Shown piece after piece: positions 52,934 to 61,350 of a DNA stretch of 64,000 nt (position 1 is the first letter of the stretch; each line of letters starts with the position of its first letter). The translations under genes and the position numbers were made by a program. The notes beneath the pieces are model-generated. The model worked only from the letters and a program-made list of their open reading frames with translations. It searched no databases and was not told the DNA's origin. The stretch is from Gelidibacter sediminis (GTDB lineage Bacteria > Bacteroidota > Bacteroidia > Flavobacteriales > Flavobacteriaceae), in the NCBI RefSeq assembly GCF_004364975.1, contig NZ_SOBW01000008.1:62001-126000 (forward strand), written 5' to 3'.

Positions 52934-53593
52934 TTAATCTTCCTCCTCAACAAACATCTCAATCTTAGCATCAAATTCTGCATCCTTAAATTCGTCGCGA
53001 CTGATCCAATATTCGGAAGTTGTCATGGTGTAAGAATTGTCGCCGGTAGATTTTAAATCCCACACAATGGATTCAGCTTCATCAAATGCTTCTTTGCCTG
53101 CTAATTGGTCTGAATACAACCGTTTAATCACACTGTTATTGGCCAAAGTATGGTCTAAGACTTTTAATACGACTTCTTTCGTCACGTCCTTATTAGGCGT
53201 AATTTCAAACTCGATGATGGTTGCTTTGGCGTTAGGGAAGGTTCCGTTATAAGCTTTGAATAGCAATTGGTTAATGTTGAAAAGCTCATGGTGTAAGCTG
53301 ATGTCACTATATTCTTCCGAAATTTTATCCAAAAGCATGTCGTGCGACATTTGTCCAATTTGGCCTTCGTTAAGGTATTCAGAAAGCTTGTAATCTAGTA
53401 AGATAGCAGCGGCTTCAGGTCCTTCAAAATCTGAAATGGCCATGAATAGTAGGTCTTTCAGTTCTTCCGGTTTAGAGTCTTTTGCATCGGGAAATCCAAA
53501 CAATTCCAATAATTTTATGTAATCGGCATTGGTCCATGCGTCTTCAAATTCTTCAACAGTTTTAACACTATTGATAATCATATGATAGGTCAT
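52934..53593 (-). CDS. Hypothetical acidic protein
   Basis: A 219-residue soluble, acidic protein with no signal peptide and no domain I recognise. It begins with helices (VKTVEEFEDAWTNADYIKLLELFGFP, about 9-34) and ends FDAKIEMFVEEED. It sits two bases downstream of the GNAT-nitrilase gene and is probably transcribed with it; that pairing is the only clue to function. Confidence 0.7.
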   Translation of the reverse strand: MTYHMIINSVKTVEEFEDAWTNADYIKLLELFGFPDAKDSKPEELKDLLFMAISDFEGPEAAAILLDYKLSEYLNEGQIGQMSHDMLLDKISEEYSDISLHHELFNINQLLFKAYNGTFPNAKATIIEFEITPNKDVTKEVVLKVLDHTLANNSVIKRLYSDQLAGKEAFDEAESIVWDLKSTGDNSYTMTTSEYWISRDEFKDAEFDAKIEMFVEEED

Positions 53594-53595
53594 AC

Positions 53596-55116
53596 TTATT
53601 TCTTATTAAGTTCAAATAAATCGGTTCTTCTATCTTTTAAGTTTCTAACACTTCCAAATTGGTTGAGTTCCCTTAAAAGGTCAATATCCACATCAGCAAT
53701 GAGAATCATTTCTGCGTTTTGAGTGGCTTCGGCTTTAACCCCGTTGGTTGGGAATGCAAAATCGCAAGGTGTAAAGACCATGGATTGTGCATATTGAATG
53801 TCCATATTCTGAACATTAGGTAAATTACCTACACTTCCAGCAATAGCAACATAACATTCATTTTCAATGGCACGGGCTTGAGCACAATGGCGCACACGAG
53901 AAAATCCATTTTGAGTATCGGTTAGGAACGGTACAAATAGAATGTCCATACCTTCATCAGCTAAAATTCTGCTCAACTCTGGAAACTCAACATCATAACA
54001 AATGAGGATTCCAATTTTGCCACAGTCGGTGTCAAATGCTTTTAATTGATTGCCACCAACCATGCCCCAAACTTTCGCTTCATCAGGAGTAACATGTAAC
54101 TTTTCAAAACGTTCAGTACTACCGTCACGCCTACATAGATAACCCACATTAAAAAGCTGGCCATTCACCACTTCTGGCATACTACCGGTTATAATATTAA
54201 TGTTGTAAGAAATTGCAAGTTTTGAAAAACGCTGTACCATTTCTGGAGTGTGTTTTGCCAGTTCTCTAATTGCTTCGGGTGTAGATAAATGGTTGTTTTC
54301 AGCCATTAATGGCGCATTGAAAAACTCTGGAAACAAAGCAAAGTCACTCCGGTAACCAGAAACGGAATCAATGAAAAATTCTGCTTGTTGCATCATTTCA
54401 TCCATGTCTTTATACAAGCGCATTTGCCATTGTACAAGACCTAAACGCACCACTTTTTTAATAGTCGTGGCTTTCTTAGATTTTTTCTCGTAATAGATAT
54501 TATCCCATTCCAATAAGACTGCATAATCTTGAGACGACGAATCGCCCTCAAGATAATTCTTTAAGATTCGGGTAGGATGAAAATCGTTAGAAATTTGAAA
54601 ATTTAATACCGGATCATGGATTTCCTTACGTCGCACCTTGTCAATATATTCTTTTGGAGTTAAGCTGTCAGAATATTTATGGTAATTAGGAATGCGGCCG
54701 CCAAAGGCTAGACCTCTCAAATTTAAACGTTCACACAATTCTTTACGGTAATCATAAAGTCGACGCCCTAATCTTAACCCTCTAAATTCCGGTTTGATAA
54801 AAACATCAATACCATAAATAACATCACCTTCATCAGTATGCGTGCTGAATGTATAATTACCTGTAATGTCTTTATACGTATGATTGTCTTCAAATTGATC
54901 ATAATCAACTATAATACTTAAGGCACATCCTGCAATCTGATTATTAATTTTTATTACAACCTGACCCTCGGGGAATTTGTCAATTAATTTTTTAATCTGA
55001 CTTTCCTTCCAAAATGCATCCGGCATAGTGGTATAAGATGCTATCATGGCTCGTTTTAATTCTTGGTAATCATCAAGATTTAAATATTTTAATTCGATGT
55101 TTTCAATGTCATTCAT
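53596..55116 (-). CDS. GNAT acetyltransferase / carbon-nitrogen hydrolase fusion protein
   Basis: A 506-residue two-domain protein. The ATG at 55116 (MNDIENIELKYLNLDDYQELK) is preferred over the ATG 12 codons upstream. The N-terminal half (1-210) is a GNAT acyltransferase: IDVFIKPEFRGLRLGRRLYDYRKELCERL is its CoA-binding segment. The C-terminal half (about 215-500) is a nitrilase-superfamily hydrolase with the Glu-Lys-Cys triad visible in ALFPEFFNA, FEKLHVTPDE and GILICYDVEFPE. Such fusions are conserved, but the reaction is not settled; combined acyl transfer and amide hydrolysis on one metabolite is a reasonable guess. Confidence 0.93.
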   Translation of the reverse strand: MNDIENIELKYLNLDDYQELKRAMIASYTTMPDAFWKESQIKKLIDKFPEGQVVIKINNQIAGCALSIIVDYDQFEDNHTYKDITGNYTFSTHTDEGDVIYGIDVFIKPEFRGLRLGRRLYDYRKELCERLNLRGLAFGGRIPNYHKYSDSLTPKEYIDKVRRKEIHDPVLNFQISNDFHPTRILKNYLEGDSSSQDYAVLLEWDNIYYEKKSKKATTIKKVVRLGLVQWQMRLYKDMDEMMQQAEFFIDSVSGYRSDFALFPEFFNAPLMAENNHLSTPEAIRELAKHTPEMVQRFSKLAISYNINIITGSMPEVVNGQLFNVGYLCRRDGSTERFEKLHVTPDEAKVWGMVGGNQLKAFDTDCGKIGILICYDVEFPELSRILADEGMDILFVPFLTDTQNGFSRVRHCAQARAIENECYVAIAGSVGNLPNVQNMDIQYAQSMVFTPCDFAFPTNGVKAEATQNAEMILIADVDIDLLRELNQFGSVRNLKDRRTDLFELNKK

Positions 55117-55185
55117 AAGGTACTGTAATGAGGGTTGTTTTTTTATGTACAAAGATAGTTCTCAAAACAACTAGTTTGTAAACTA

Positions 55186-55638
55186 TTATTTCAGGGCCTT
55201 TATGCCCTCATAGGTGACTATGGCCACGGCATTCGCTAAATTTAAGCTTCTGATATGATCACTGAATAATGGAATTTTATACAAATGTTCAGGATAATTT
55301 GCTAGAATATCTTTGGAGAGACCTACTGATTCTTTCCCAAAAATTAAGAATAAATTATCTTCAAACGGAATGTTCCAATAGTCTTTTTTGCCGTGACTGG
55401 ATAAAAATACCATTTTCTTATCTTGATGTTGTTTAAAAAAGTCAGCAACATTCTCATAATTGGTAATATTGACGTGGGGCCAATAGTCCAGTCCGGCGCG
55501 TTTGAGGCGAGCATCGGTTATTTCGAATCCGAAAGGCTTTACCAAATGTAAGTGCGCCCCAGAAGCGAGTGCAAGTCGGCCAATATTACCTGTGTTGTTA
55601 GGAATTTCAGGTTCAATTAAAACAATGTTTAGAGGCAT
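55186..55638 (-). CDS. trmL: tRNA (cytidine(34)-2'-O)-methyltransferase TrmL
   Basis: A 150-residue SPOUT methyltransferase that methylates the wobble base of tRNA-Leu. LNIVLIEPEIPNNTGNIGRLALASGAHLHLVKPFGFEI (3-40), FGKESVGL near 105 and the knot end IPLFSDHIRSLNLANAVAIVTYE (about 122-144) are all present. It is preceded after one base by a small lipoprotein gene on the same strand. Confidence 0.95.
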   Translation of the reverse strand: MPLNIVLIEPEIPNNTGNIGRLALASGAHLHLVKPFGFEITDARLKRAGLDYWPHVNITNYENVADFFKQHQDKKMVFLSSHGKKDYWNIPFEDNLFLIFGKESVGLSKDILANYPEHLYKIPLFSDHIRSLNLANAVAIVTYEGIKALK

Positions 55639-55639
55639 A

Positions 55640-56128
55640 TTATAAATCTAATGTGTCGCAGGCTACTGCGGTTAATGGGAATTTATCGTCAAAAGTAATT
55701 GTGGCATCTTTTTTAAATACCGTTCTGTTGTGAGCGTCTACTTCTAATTCGCCATAACCTTGAAGAAGTGTTTGTCCTTTTTTAAGAAAAATTATTTCTC
55801 TTTTAGACTTCGTGCCTTCGGCCTCAAAATTATAATCGGCAAACAACGTGTCACCTTTCATAACACCCTCAAAGGAGCCATGACTACCGTCCTTTTGATA
55901 AAAATTAAAGAGCAGGTACCCTGTGGCAGTTGTTTTATATTCTTTCAGAACTAATTGGATAGTATCATTATTTTTGGCGTATAAAAAACAGTGCTCATTA
56001 ACATGGGTATTTTTAAATTCAGTTTTAGTTTCTGAATCCTTTGAAGTGGTGTGTTTTTTAGAATTGTCATTGCAAGAGAGATTCATTAAAACTAACATTA
56101 GGGCGATTACTCTCAAATTTATTTTCAT
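55640..56128 (-). CDS. Putative lipoprotein, function unknown
   Basis: A 162-residue protein with a lipoprotein signal (MKINLRVIALMLVLMNLSC, modified cysteine C19) followed by a Ser/Lys-rich linker. The rest (about 35-160) is beta-rich, with GSHGSFEGVMKGDTLFADYNFEAEG near 80-104 and a C-terminal ITFDDKFPLTAVACDTLDL. No domain recognised. It overlaps nothing and lies one base upstream of trmL, but no functional link is evident. Confidence 0.75.
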   Translation of the reverse strand: MKINLRVIALMLVLMNLSCNDNSKKHTTSKDSETKTEFKNTHVNEHCFLYAKNNDTIQLVLKEYKTTATGYLLFNFYQKDGSHGSFEGVMKGDTLFADYNFEAEGTKSKREIIFLKKGQTLLQGYGELEVDAHNRTVFKKDATITFDDKFPLTAVACDTLDL

Positions 56129-56167
56129 CTTATTTCTAGTGTTTTTCGCGAATTCAGGAACTAAAAA

Positions 56168-56200
56168 GAAACCTATTCCATAATAATTGGAATAGGTTTC
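56168..56200 (-). terminator. Terminator at the end of the trp transcription unit
   Basis: GAAACCTATTCCA and TGGAATAGGTTTC form a perfect 13-bp stem with a seven-base loop. On the minus strand the stem is followed by TTTTTAG, so it ends the transcript that carries the small ORF at 56224 and perhaps trpA. Confidence 0.85.
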
Positions 56201-56223
56201 TTTGGTTTATTTTAGTAAGACAA

Positions 56224-56367
56224 TTATTTTTTTGATTGTTGATCTTTTATCGTCTTATCATTAATGTCATATTTGTTGACATTATTATTTTTTATACCTG
56301 TCGGATTCGTAGGATTTGTTTGCTCTTTTGTCTGTTTAAATTTTTTATTATCTTTTATAATTCCCAT
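56224..56367 (-). CDS. Small Lys/Asn-rich protein downstream of trpA
   Basis: A 47-residue frame from the ATG at 56367: it begins MGIIKDNKKFKQTKEQTNP and ends IKDQQSKK. It is strongly charged and polar, rich in Lys, Asn and Gln, with no hydrophobic core, so likely unstructured. It lies 99 bases beyond trpA on the same strand and its stop is 23 bases before a strong terminator, which supports that it is transcribed. No promoter or Shine-Dalgarno is clear. It may be a real small protein or a chance open frame. Confidence 0.5.
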   Translation of the reverse strand: MGIIKDNKKFKQTKEQTNPTNPTGIKNNNVNKYDINDKTIKDQQSKK

Positions 56368-56466
56368 GACTATTTAGTTTTAAATTCTTTGATAAGTTAA
56401 GAAACTATCGATGAAAATATATTAAGATTGTCTTAAATTTTATATTTCATAAGGGTTCTGCTGGTC

Positions 56467-57234
56467 TTAAGGCTGCAATAATGAGTTGACAAAATATTCT
56501 ATTTTAGTTTTCCCTTCTAATTTTAAATGTTTGACAAATGCGCTCCCAATGATGGCACCTTTAGCATATTGTGTTGCTTGGGAAAATGTTTTATGGTCTG
56601 AAATTCCAAAGCCAATTATTTGCGGATTGTTGAGCTCCATTTGGTGTATGCGTTTAAAATAATTAGTTTGGACATCCCCAAAACCTGAACTGCTACCGGT
56701 AACACTGGCGCTACTCACCATATAAATGAACCCTTTGGATATGGAATCGATAAAACGTATGCGTTCCTCAGAGGTTTGAGGGGTAATTAAAAACACGTTG
56801 ATGATGCCGTGCGTTTCAAAAATGGATTTGTAATGATCATTGTACACATCAACCGGAAGATCTGGAATGATGAGTCCGTCGATACCAACTTCTGCACATT
56901 TTTTACAGAATGCTTCTACGCCATATTGCAGCATGGGGTTGAAATAACCCATGATGATTAACGGGATGCTCACGGTTTTTCTAATGTCCTTAAGTTGATC
57001 AAATAAAACCTCGGTAGTCATGCCGTTTTTTAAAGCTTGCGTGGAGCTGGCTTGAATTGTAGGGCCGTCGGCCAAAGGATCGCTAAAAGGCAAGCCAATT
57101 TCAATCATGTCCACACCGTTTTTTTCTAAACTTTCAATAATACCAACAGTATCACTCAAATCTGGGTAGCCTGCTGTAAAGTATATGGAAAGTAACTTTT
57201 TGTCTTCTTGTAATTTTTTGTTGATTCTGTTCAT
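56467..57234 (-). CDS. trpA: Tryptophan synthase alpha chain
   Basis: A 255-residue TIM barrel that cleaves indole-3-glycerol phosphate to indole and passes it to TrpB. MIEIGLPFSDPLADGPTIQ (43-61) provides the catalytic E45 and D56. YMVSSASVTGSSSG near 172 and GFGISDHKTF near 208 bind the phosphate. It is the last enzyme gene of the operon. A 147-base gap with three hairpins separates it from trpB, longer than usual for a channelling pair. Confidence 0.97.
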   Translation of the reverse strand: MNRINKKLQEDKKLLSIYFTAGYPDLSDTVGIIESLEKNGVDMIEIGLPFSDPLADGPTIQASSTQALKNGMTTEVLFDQLKDIRKTVSIPLIIMGYFNPMLQYGVEAFCKKCAEVGIDGLIIPDLPVDVYNDHYKSIFETHGIINVFLITPQTSEERIRFIDSISKGFIYMVSSASVTGSSSGFGDVQTNYFKRIHQMELNNPQIIGFGISDHKTFSQATQYAKGAIIGSAFVKHLKLEGKTKIEYFVNSLLQP

Positions 57235-57240
57235 GCTTAC

Positions 57241-57368
57241 TTCCCACGAAAGTGGGAATCTTTTTAAATTAAACGTTATGCTTGCGTATCATTTTATAAT
57301 CTAACCCTTCCGACTTCATCCCGTTTTCCTCGGGATGAATTTCCCTTCCCTTGAAAAAAGGGAAGGAA
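57241..57368 (-). other. Three hairpins in the trpB-trpA gap
   Basis: Hairpin 1 is TTCCCAC-GAAA-GTGGGAA (57241-57258). Hairpin 2 is TTCATCCCG...CGGGATGAA (57315-57339). Hairpin 3 is CCTTCCCTT...AAGGGAAGG (57344-57366). None has a proper T-run, so RNA stability or processing is a more likely role than termination. Degenerate relatives of hairpin 1 (CCCACGCAGGTAGG, CCCACAAGAGTGG) lie just 5' of trpB (58571-58589) and trpD (61289-61304). Confidence 0.7.
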
Positions 57369-57381
57369 TTAATTATTGTGG

Positions 57382-58563
57382 CTATAATCCAAAATGATCA
57401 ATATAAGTCTCCAAATCCTTATCCCCACGTCCCGATAAACTCACCACCACAATATCGTCAGGTTTAAATTTTTTATGCTCAAAAATTGCTAGCGCGTGCG
57501 AACTTTCAATAGCAGGGATGATCCCTTCCATTTTGCACAATTCTAAACCAGCAGTCATGGCATCATCATCAGTAATGGCAACGAACTCAGCGCGACCACT
57601 TTTATACAAATGCGCATGCATTGGTCCTACGCCAGGATAATCCAACCCTGCTGAAATGCTGTAGGGTTCTGTGATTTGCCCATCTGGGGTTTGCATCAAA
57701 AGCGTTTTACTGCCGTGGATAATGCCTTCTTTCCCTAGGATTGAAGTTGCAGCACTTTCTCCGGAGTGCACGCCTTTACCTGCGGCTTCTACAGCAACAA
57801 GTTTAACCTCAGTATCCTCTAAAAAGTGATAAAATGCACCGGCTGCATTACTGCCACCACCCACACAGGCCACCACATAATCAGGTTTGGAAGTGCCTTC
57901 TTTTTCTTGCAGTTGCCACTGTATTTCTTGAGAAACAATCGCTTGAAAGCGTGCCACCATATCTGGATATGGGTGCGGGCCGACCACACTCCCGATGATG
58001 TAATGGGTATCTACAGGATTGTTAATCCAATCGCGAATGGCCTCATTGGTAGCGTCTTTTAACGTGCGACTTCCAGAAAGCGCTGGAACTACTGTAGCAC
58101 CCAACATTTTCATGCGGGCAACATTGGGAGCCTGACGCGCGATGTCAATTTCTCCCATATATACGATACATTCCAAGCCCATCAGCGCGCAGACAGTCGC
58201 CGTGGCTACGCCGTGTTGTCCAGCGCCTGTTTCTGCAATAATCCGGTTTTTACCGAGGCGTTTTGCCATCAAAATCTGACCAATTGTATTGTTAATTTTA
58301 TGCGCACCTGTGTGATTAAGATCTTCGCGTTTTAAGTAAATTTTGGTGTTGTACTTCGCACTCAATCGCTTGGCGAAATAGAGTGGGGAAGGACGGCCCA
58401 CATAATCTTTGAGCAAGGCATGGAATTCTTCTTGAAATTCTGGTTCAGCCATGACCTTAAGATAGTTTTGACGTAATTCTTCCACATTTGGATAGAGCAT
58501 CTCAGGAATGTAAGCGCCTCCAAATTCTCCGTAATACCCTTTGTTGTTAATGTTGTATGTCAT
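57382..58563 (-). CDS. trpB: Tryptophan synthase beta chain
   Basis: A 393-residue PLP enzyme that condenses indole and serine. [12 protein letters not shown] opens the protein, K89 in HTGAHKINN carries PLP, and [10 protein letters not shown] near 235 holds the phosphate. It is the TrpB1 type that pairs with TrpA. A 118-base gap with no gene separates it from trpF. It contains a CCCACGCAGGTAGG element and a T-run, but I see no complete terminator. Confidence 0.98.
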   Translation of the reverse strand: MTYNINNKGYYGEFGGAYIPEMLYPNVEELRQNYLKVMAEPEFQEEFHALLKDYVGRPSPLYFAKRLSAKYNTKIYLKREDLNHTGAHKINNTIGQILMAKRLGKNRIIAETGAGQHGVATATVCALMGLECIVYMGEIDIARQAPNVARMKMLGATVVPALSGSRTLKDATNEAIRDWINNPVDTHYIIGSVVGPHPYPDMVARFQAIVSQEIQWQLQEKEGTSKPDYVVACVGGGSNAAGAFYHFLEDTEVKLVAVEAAGKGVHSGESAATSILGKEGIIHGSKTLLMQTPDGQITEPYSISAGLDYPGVGPMHAHLYKSGRAEFVAITDDDAMTAGLELCKMEGIIPAIESSHALAIFEHKKFKPDDIVVVSLSGRGDKDLETYIDHFGL

Positions 58564-58681
58564 AATTTATATTCCCACGCAGGTAGGAACCTCATGATTT
58601 AGTGTTCAATAAGTATATCGAACCGATTAATTTTTTTTTTCGAGCAAGACCACAGTCGCTTGTCGATAGTAATTTATAGCA

Positions 58682-59347
58682 CTATTGCGCTGTCAAATCA
58701 CCCGAAGTGATTTGGTTTTTAAATTCTTTTAATTTTTGATAGTCTTTCAATCCTGGCTCACTTTCAAATTTACTATTGACATCAAGCGCATGGCAGAATT
58801 GTGAAGCCTCACCTTGCATAAATTTATTGATGTTTTCAATTTCTTCCAAGCCGATTCCACCACTTAAAAAATATGGTTTAGTAGATGGATAGGCTTGTAA
58901 AACATCCCAATTAAAAGTATAGCCATTTCCTCCTGGAAGTTGACCTTTGGTGTCAAACAGGAAGTAATCACAAACGGGTTCAAAAGGTGTTAATTCATCA
59001 AAATTAAATTGGTCTTTGATGGAAAACACTTTGATGATTTTGATGTGCTTTTTCTCTCGACTGCGATCACCCAGATTTGATCTTAGTTTAGTACAATATT
59101 CCGGCAATTCTTCACCGTGCAATTGAATAAGATCCAAATCGTGTTGTGCTACCTTTTCTAAAATATCTTTCTCCGAAGCATTAACAAAAACGCCTACTTT
59201 TTTGATGTTTTCTGGGAGTTCTGGGATAGTTCCATTAAAATAGCGGCTTGATTTTTTATAAAATATAAAGCCAAGATAATCCGGTTGAAGTGTGGCAACT
59301 TCAGCGATATTCTCTTGATATTTCATGCCGCAGATTTTTAGTTTCAT
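58682..59347 (-). CDS. trpF: Phosphoribosylanthranilate isomerase
   Basis: A 221-residue TIM barrel. LKICGMK (C6) supplies the general base, D-containing FDTKGQLPGGNGYTFNW near 139-157 the general acid and phosphate loop, and LSGGIGLEEI near 170 the C-terminal loop. Residues about 89-101 (RSNLGDRSREKKH) look inserted between LPEYCTKL and IKIIKVFS, where homologues have only a few residues. The matching DNA contains the core of a dispersed palindromic repeat (see findings). The site is a surface helix-strand turn, so the enzyme can remain active. It starts one base after trpC ends. Confidence 0.95.
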   Translation of the reverse strand: MKLKICGMKYQENIAEVATLQPDYLGFIFYKKSSRYFNGTIPELPENIKKVGVFVNASEKDILEKVAQHDLDLIQLHGEELPEYCTKLRSNLGDRSREKKHIKIIKVFSIKDQFNFDELTPFEPVCDYFLFDTKGQLPGGNGYTFNWDVLQAYPSTKPYFLSGGIGLEEIENINKFMQGEASQFCHALDVNSKFESEPGLKDYQKLKEFKNQITSGDLTAQ

Positions 59348-59348
59348 C

Positions 59349-60134
59349 TTATCTGTTTAAATCTTTGATAAATTGTGAGGCACTGTCGCCCGCATTATCT
59401 GTTTTCATAAAATTTTCACCAATTAAAAACCCTTTGTAACCGTAAGGTTGCAAGGCTTTGATCGCCTCAACGCTGCTAATGCCACTTTCAGATATTTTTA
59501 CAAAATCATCAGGGATTAGCGTGCTCAACTGTTTACTCGTTTCTAAGCTGACCTCAAATGTTTTTAAGTTGCGATTGTTGACACCCATCATGTCTAGACT
59601 AGGCATGACCGATTTATGTAATTCTTCCTCATTATGAATTTCTAAAAGCACTTCTAAATTTAAGCTTTTTGAAAGTTCGGACAATTGCTTAATCTCTTGA
59701 CGAGATAATACCGCGGCAATAAGTAAAATAACATCAGCACCATAAGCTTTGGCTTCAATAATTTGATACGGATCAATAACAAATTCCTTGCGGAGTAATG
59801 GCAACTGACAACTTGCTCTAGCTAAGAGTAAATCGTCCAATGAGCCTCCAAAATATTTGCCATCGGTTAAAACAGACATCCCACAAACGTCAGCAGCTTC
59901 ATAACCTTTGGCGACGTCAAAAACATTCAGATTTTGATTGATGACAGATTTGGAAGGTGAGCGCCGCTTGTGCTCGGCAATAATTCCAGAAGTACTCGCT
60001 TTCAATCGTTCCGTAAGTGATATGGTCGATTTCTCAAAGAAAACCGAGTGCTCTAATTGAGACACAGGGATAATTGATTTTTTTAAATCAACTTCCTTGC
60101 GTTTGTCAGCGATGATATGGTCTAATATGTTCAT
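59349..60134 (-). CDS. trpC: Indole-3-glycerol-phosphate synthase
   Basis: A 261-residue TIM barrel. GIIAEHKRRSPSKS near 49-62 holds the catalytic lysine and the anthranilate pocket, VLTDGKYFGGSLDDL near 88, LPLLRKEFVIDPYQI near 109 (second lysine), and SESGISSVEAI near 215 closes the phosphate site. It is a standalone TrpC, not fused to TrpF. A 151-base gap filled by an inverted heptanucleotide array separates it from trpD. Confidence 0.97.
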   Translation of the reverse strand: MNILDHIIADKRKEVDLKKSIIPVSQLEHSVFFEKSTISLTERLKASTSGIIAEHKRRSPSKSVINQNLNVFDVAKGYEAADVCGMSVLTDGKYFGGSLDDLLLARASCQLPLLRKEFVIDPYQIIEAKAYGADVILLIAAVLSRQEIKQLSELSKSLNLEVLLEIHNEEELHKSVMPSLDMMGVNNRNLKTFEVSLETSKQLSTLIPDDFVKISESGISSVEAIKALQPYGYKGFLIGENFMKTDNAGDSASQFIKDLNR

Positions 60135-60156
60135 TTATTCAGTATTCTCTTTTTTT

Positions 60157-60291
60157 AGTCTTCAGTCTTCAGTCCTCAGTCCTCAGTTTTCAGTATTCAG
60201 TCCTCAGTCCTCAGTCTTCAGAGTTTGGACTGCAATCTTCCCACTGCCAACTGCAGACTGACTACTGCCCACTGATCCCTGCCAACTAATC
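60157..60291. repeat. Inverted heptanucleotide arrays in the trpD-trpC gap
   Basis: Plus-strand half A (60157-60219) is nine units AGTCTTC/AGTCCTC/AGTTTTC in exact register. After a 23-base spacer, half B (60243-60291) is seven units (ACTGCCA, ACTGCAG, ACTGACT, ACTGCCC, ACTGATC, CCTGCCA, ACTAATC). Half B is the reverse complement type of half A, since CAGT and ACTG are complementary, so the transcript can fold into a long imperfect stem with about four paired bases per heptamer. The trpD stop codon (60286-60288) lies inside half B. Confidence 0.92.
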
Positions 60292-61281
60292 CTTGCTTAT
60301 GCTCACTAATCGTTCAAATTTCTCCTTTGTTTTACCTCCCAACAACGATTCTTTGGCTAAACCGAAACTGTCTTCTAACGATTTTTTTGTCACAGTAGCA
60401 ATGGCCATTGCGGCATTGGCACACACCACGTTATTTTGAGCCTCGGTACCTTGACCGTCTAGGATGTCTACAAAAATTTTAGCTGCAGATGCTACCGAAT
60501 CGCCTCCATATATTTCAGTTTGGTTTAAGGTGTCAACACCGAAAAACTGAGGATTAATAATCGTTTCTGAAGCATTTCGGATCACTTTTGCCGGTCCAGT
60601 TAATGAGATTTCATCATAACCATCTAAAGCATGTAGAATGGTGTAATTGATATCTGTATTTTGATAAAGATAGCCGTACATGCGCAGTAATTCCAAATTA
60701 AAAACGCCAACAAGTTGATGTTTAGGAAACGATGGATTCACCATTGGGCCTAACATATTGAAAAAGGTTTTAACCCCCAAATCCTTACGAATGGGCGCTA
60801 CATTTTTCATGGCAGGATGAAAGAGTGGTGCGTGCAATATGCATATGCCAATTTCATCTAAAGACCGCTTTAGGAAATCGATGTCCTTGGTGAACTTAAT
60901 CCCTAAAAATTCCATGACGTTAGAGGATCCGCAAGCAGATGATACGCCGTAATTGCCATGTTTGGTGACATTAACACCTGCACCCGCAGTCACAAAAGAA
61001 GCTAGTGTTGAAATATTAAACGTGTCCTTACCATCGCCGCCGGTGCCGCATAAATCGATGCCATTGTAATCGGCCAGATCAACGTGTAAACATAATTCTA
61101 AAAGTGCGTCTCTAAACCCTTGCAGTTCTTCAATAGTTACGCTTCGCATCATATAAACTGTCAAGAATGATGCTATTTGACTTTGATTATATGCGCCTTT
61201 AGAGATGTTGACCAACACGTGTTTGGCTTCATCGCTTGAGATGCTTTCTTGATTGATGAGTCTGTTGAGTATATGTTTCAT
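60286..61281 (-). CDS. trpD: Anthranilate phosphoribosyltransferase
   Basis: A 331-residue TrpD that transfers phosphoribose from PRPP to anthranilate. The ATG at 61281 (MKHILNRL) is preferred to the upstream extension. CGTGGDGKDTFNISTLASFVTAGAGVNVTKHGN near 76-108 is the PRPP loop, and LGPMVNPSFPKHQLVGV near 175 is also conserved. Separate from trpG. The last codons are built from the repeat units described at 60157-60291. Confidence 0.97.
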   Translation of the reverse strand: MKHILNRLINQESISSDEAKHVLVNISKGAYNQSQIASFLTVYMMRSVTIEELQGFRDALLELCLHVDLADYNGIDLCGTGGDGKDTFNISTLASFVTAGAGVNVTKHGNYGVSSACGSSNVMEFLGIKFTKDIDFLKRSLDEIGICILHAPLFHPAMKNVAPIRKDLGVKTFFNMLGPMVNPSFPKHQLVGVFNLELLRMYGYLYQNTDINYTILHALDGYDEISLTGPAKVIRNASETIINPQFFGVDTLNQTEIYGGDSVASAAKIFVDILDGQGTEAQNNVVCANAAMAIATVTKKSLEDSFGLAKESLLGGKTKEKFERLVSISKD

Positions 61282-61350
61282 ATTTATTCCCCACAAGAGT
61301 GGAGGTTTTATTTATTAAACTTTGATTTAAGAAAATTTTTCTGACTATTT

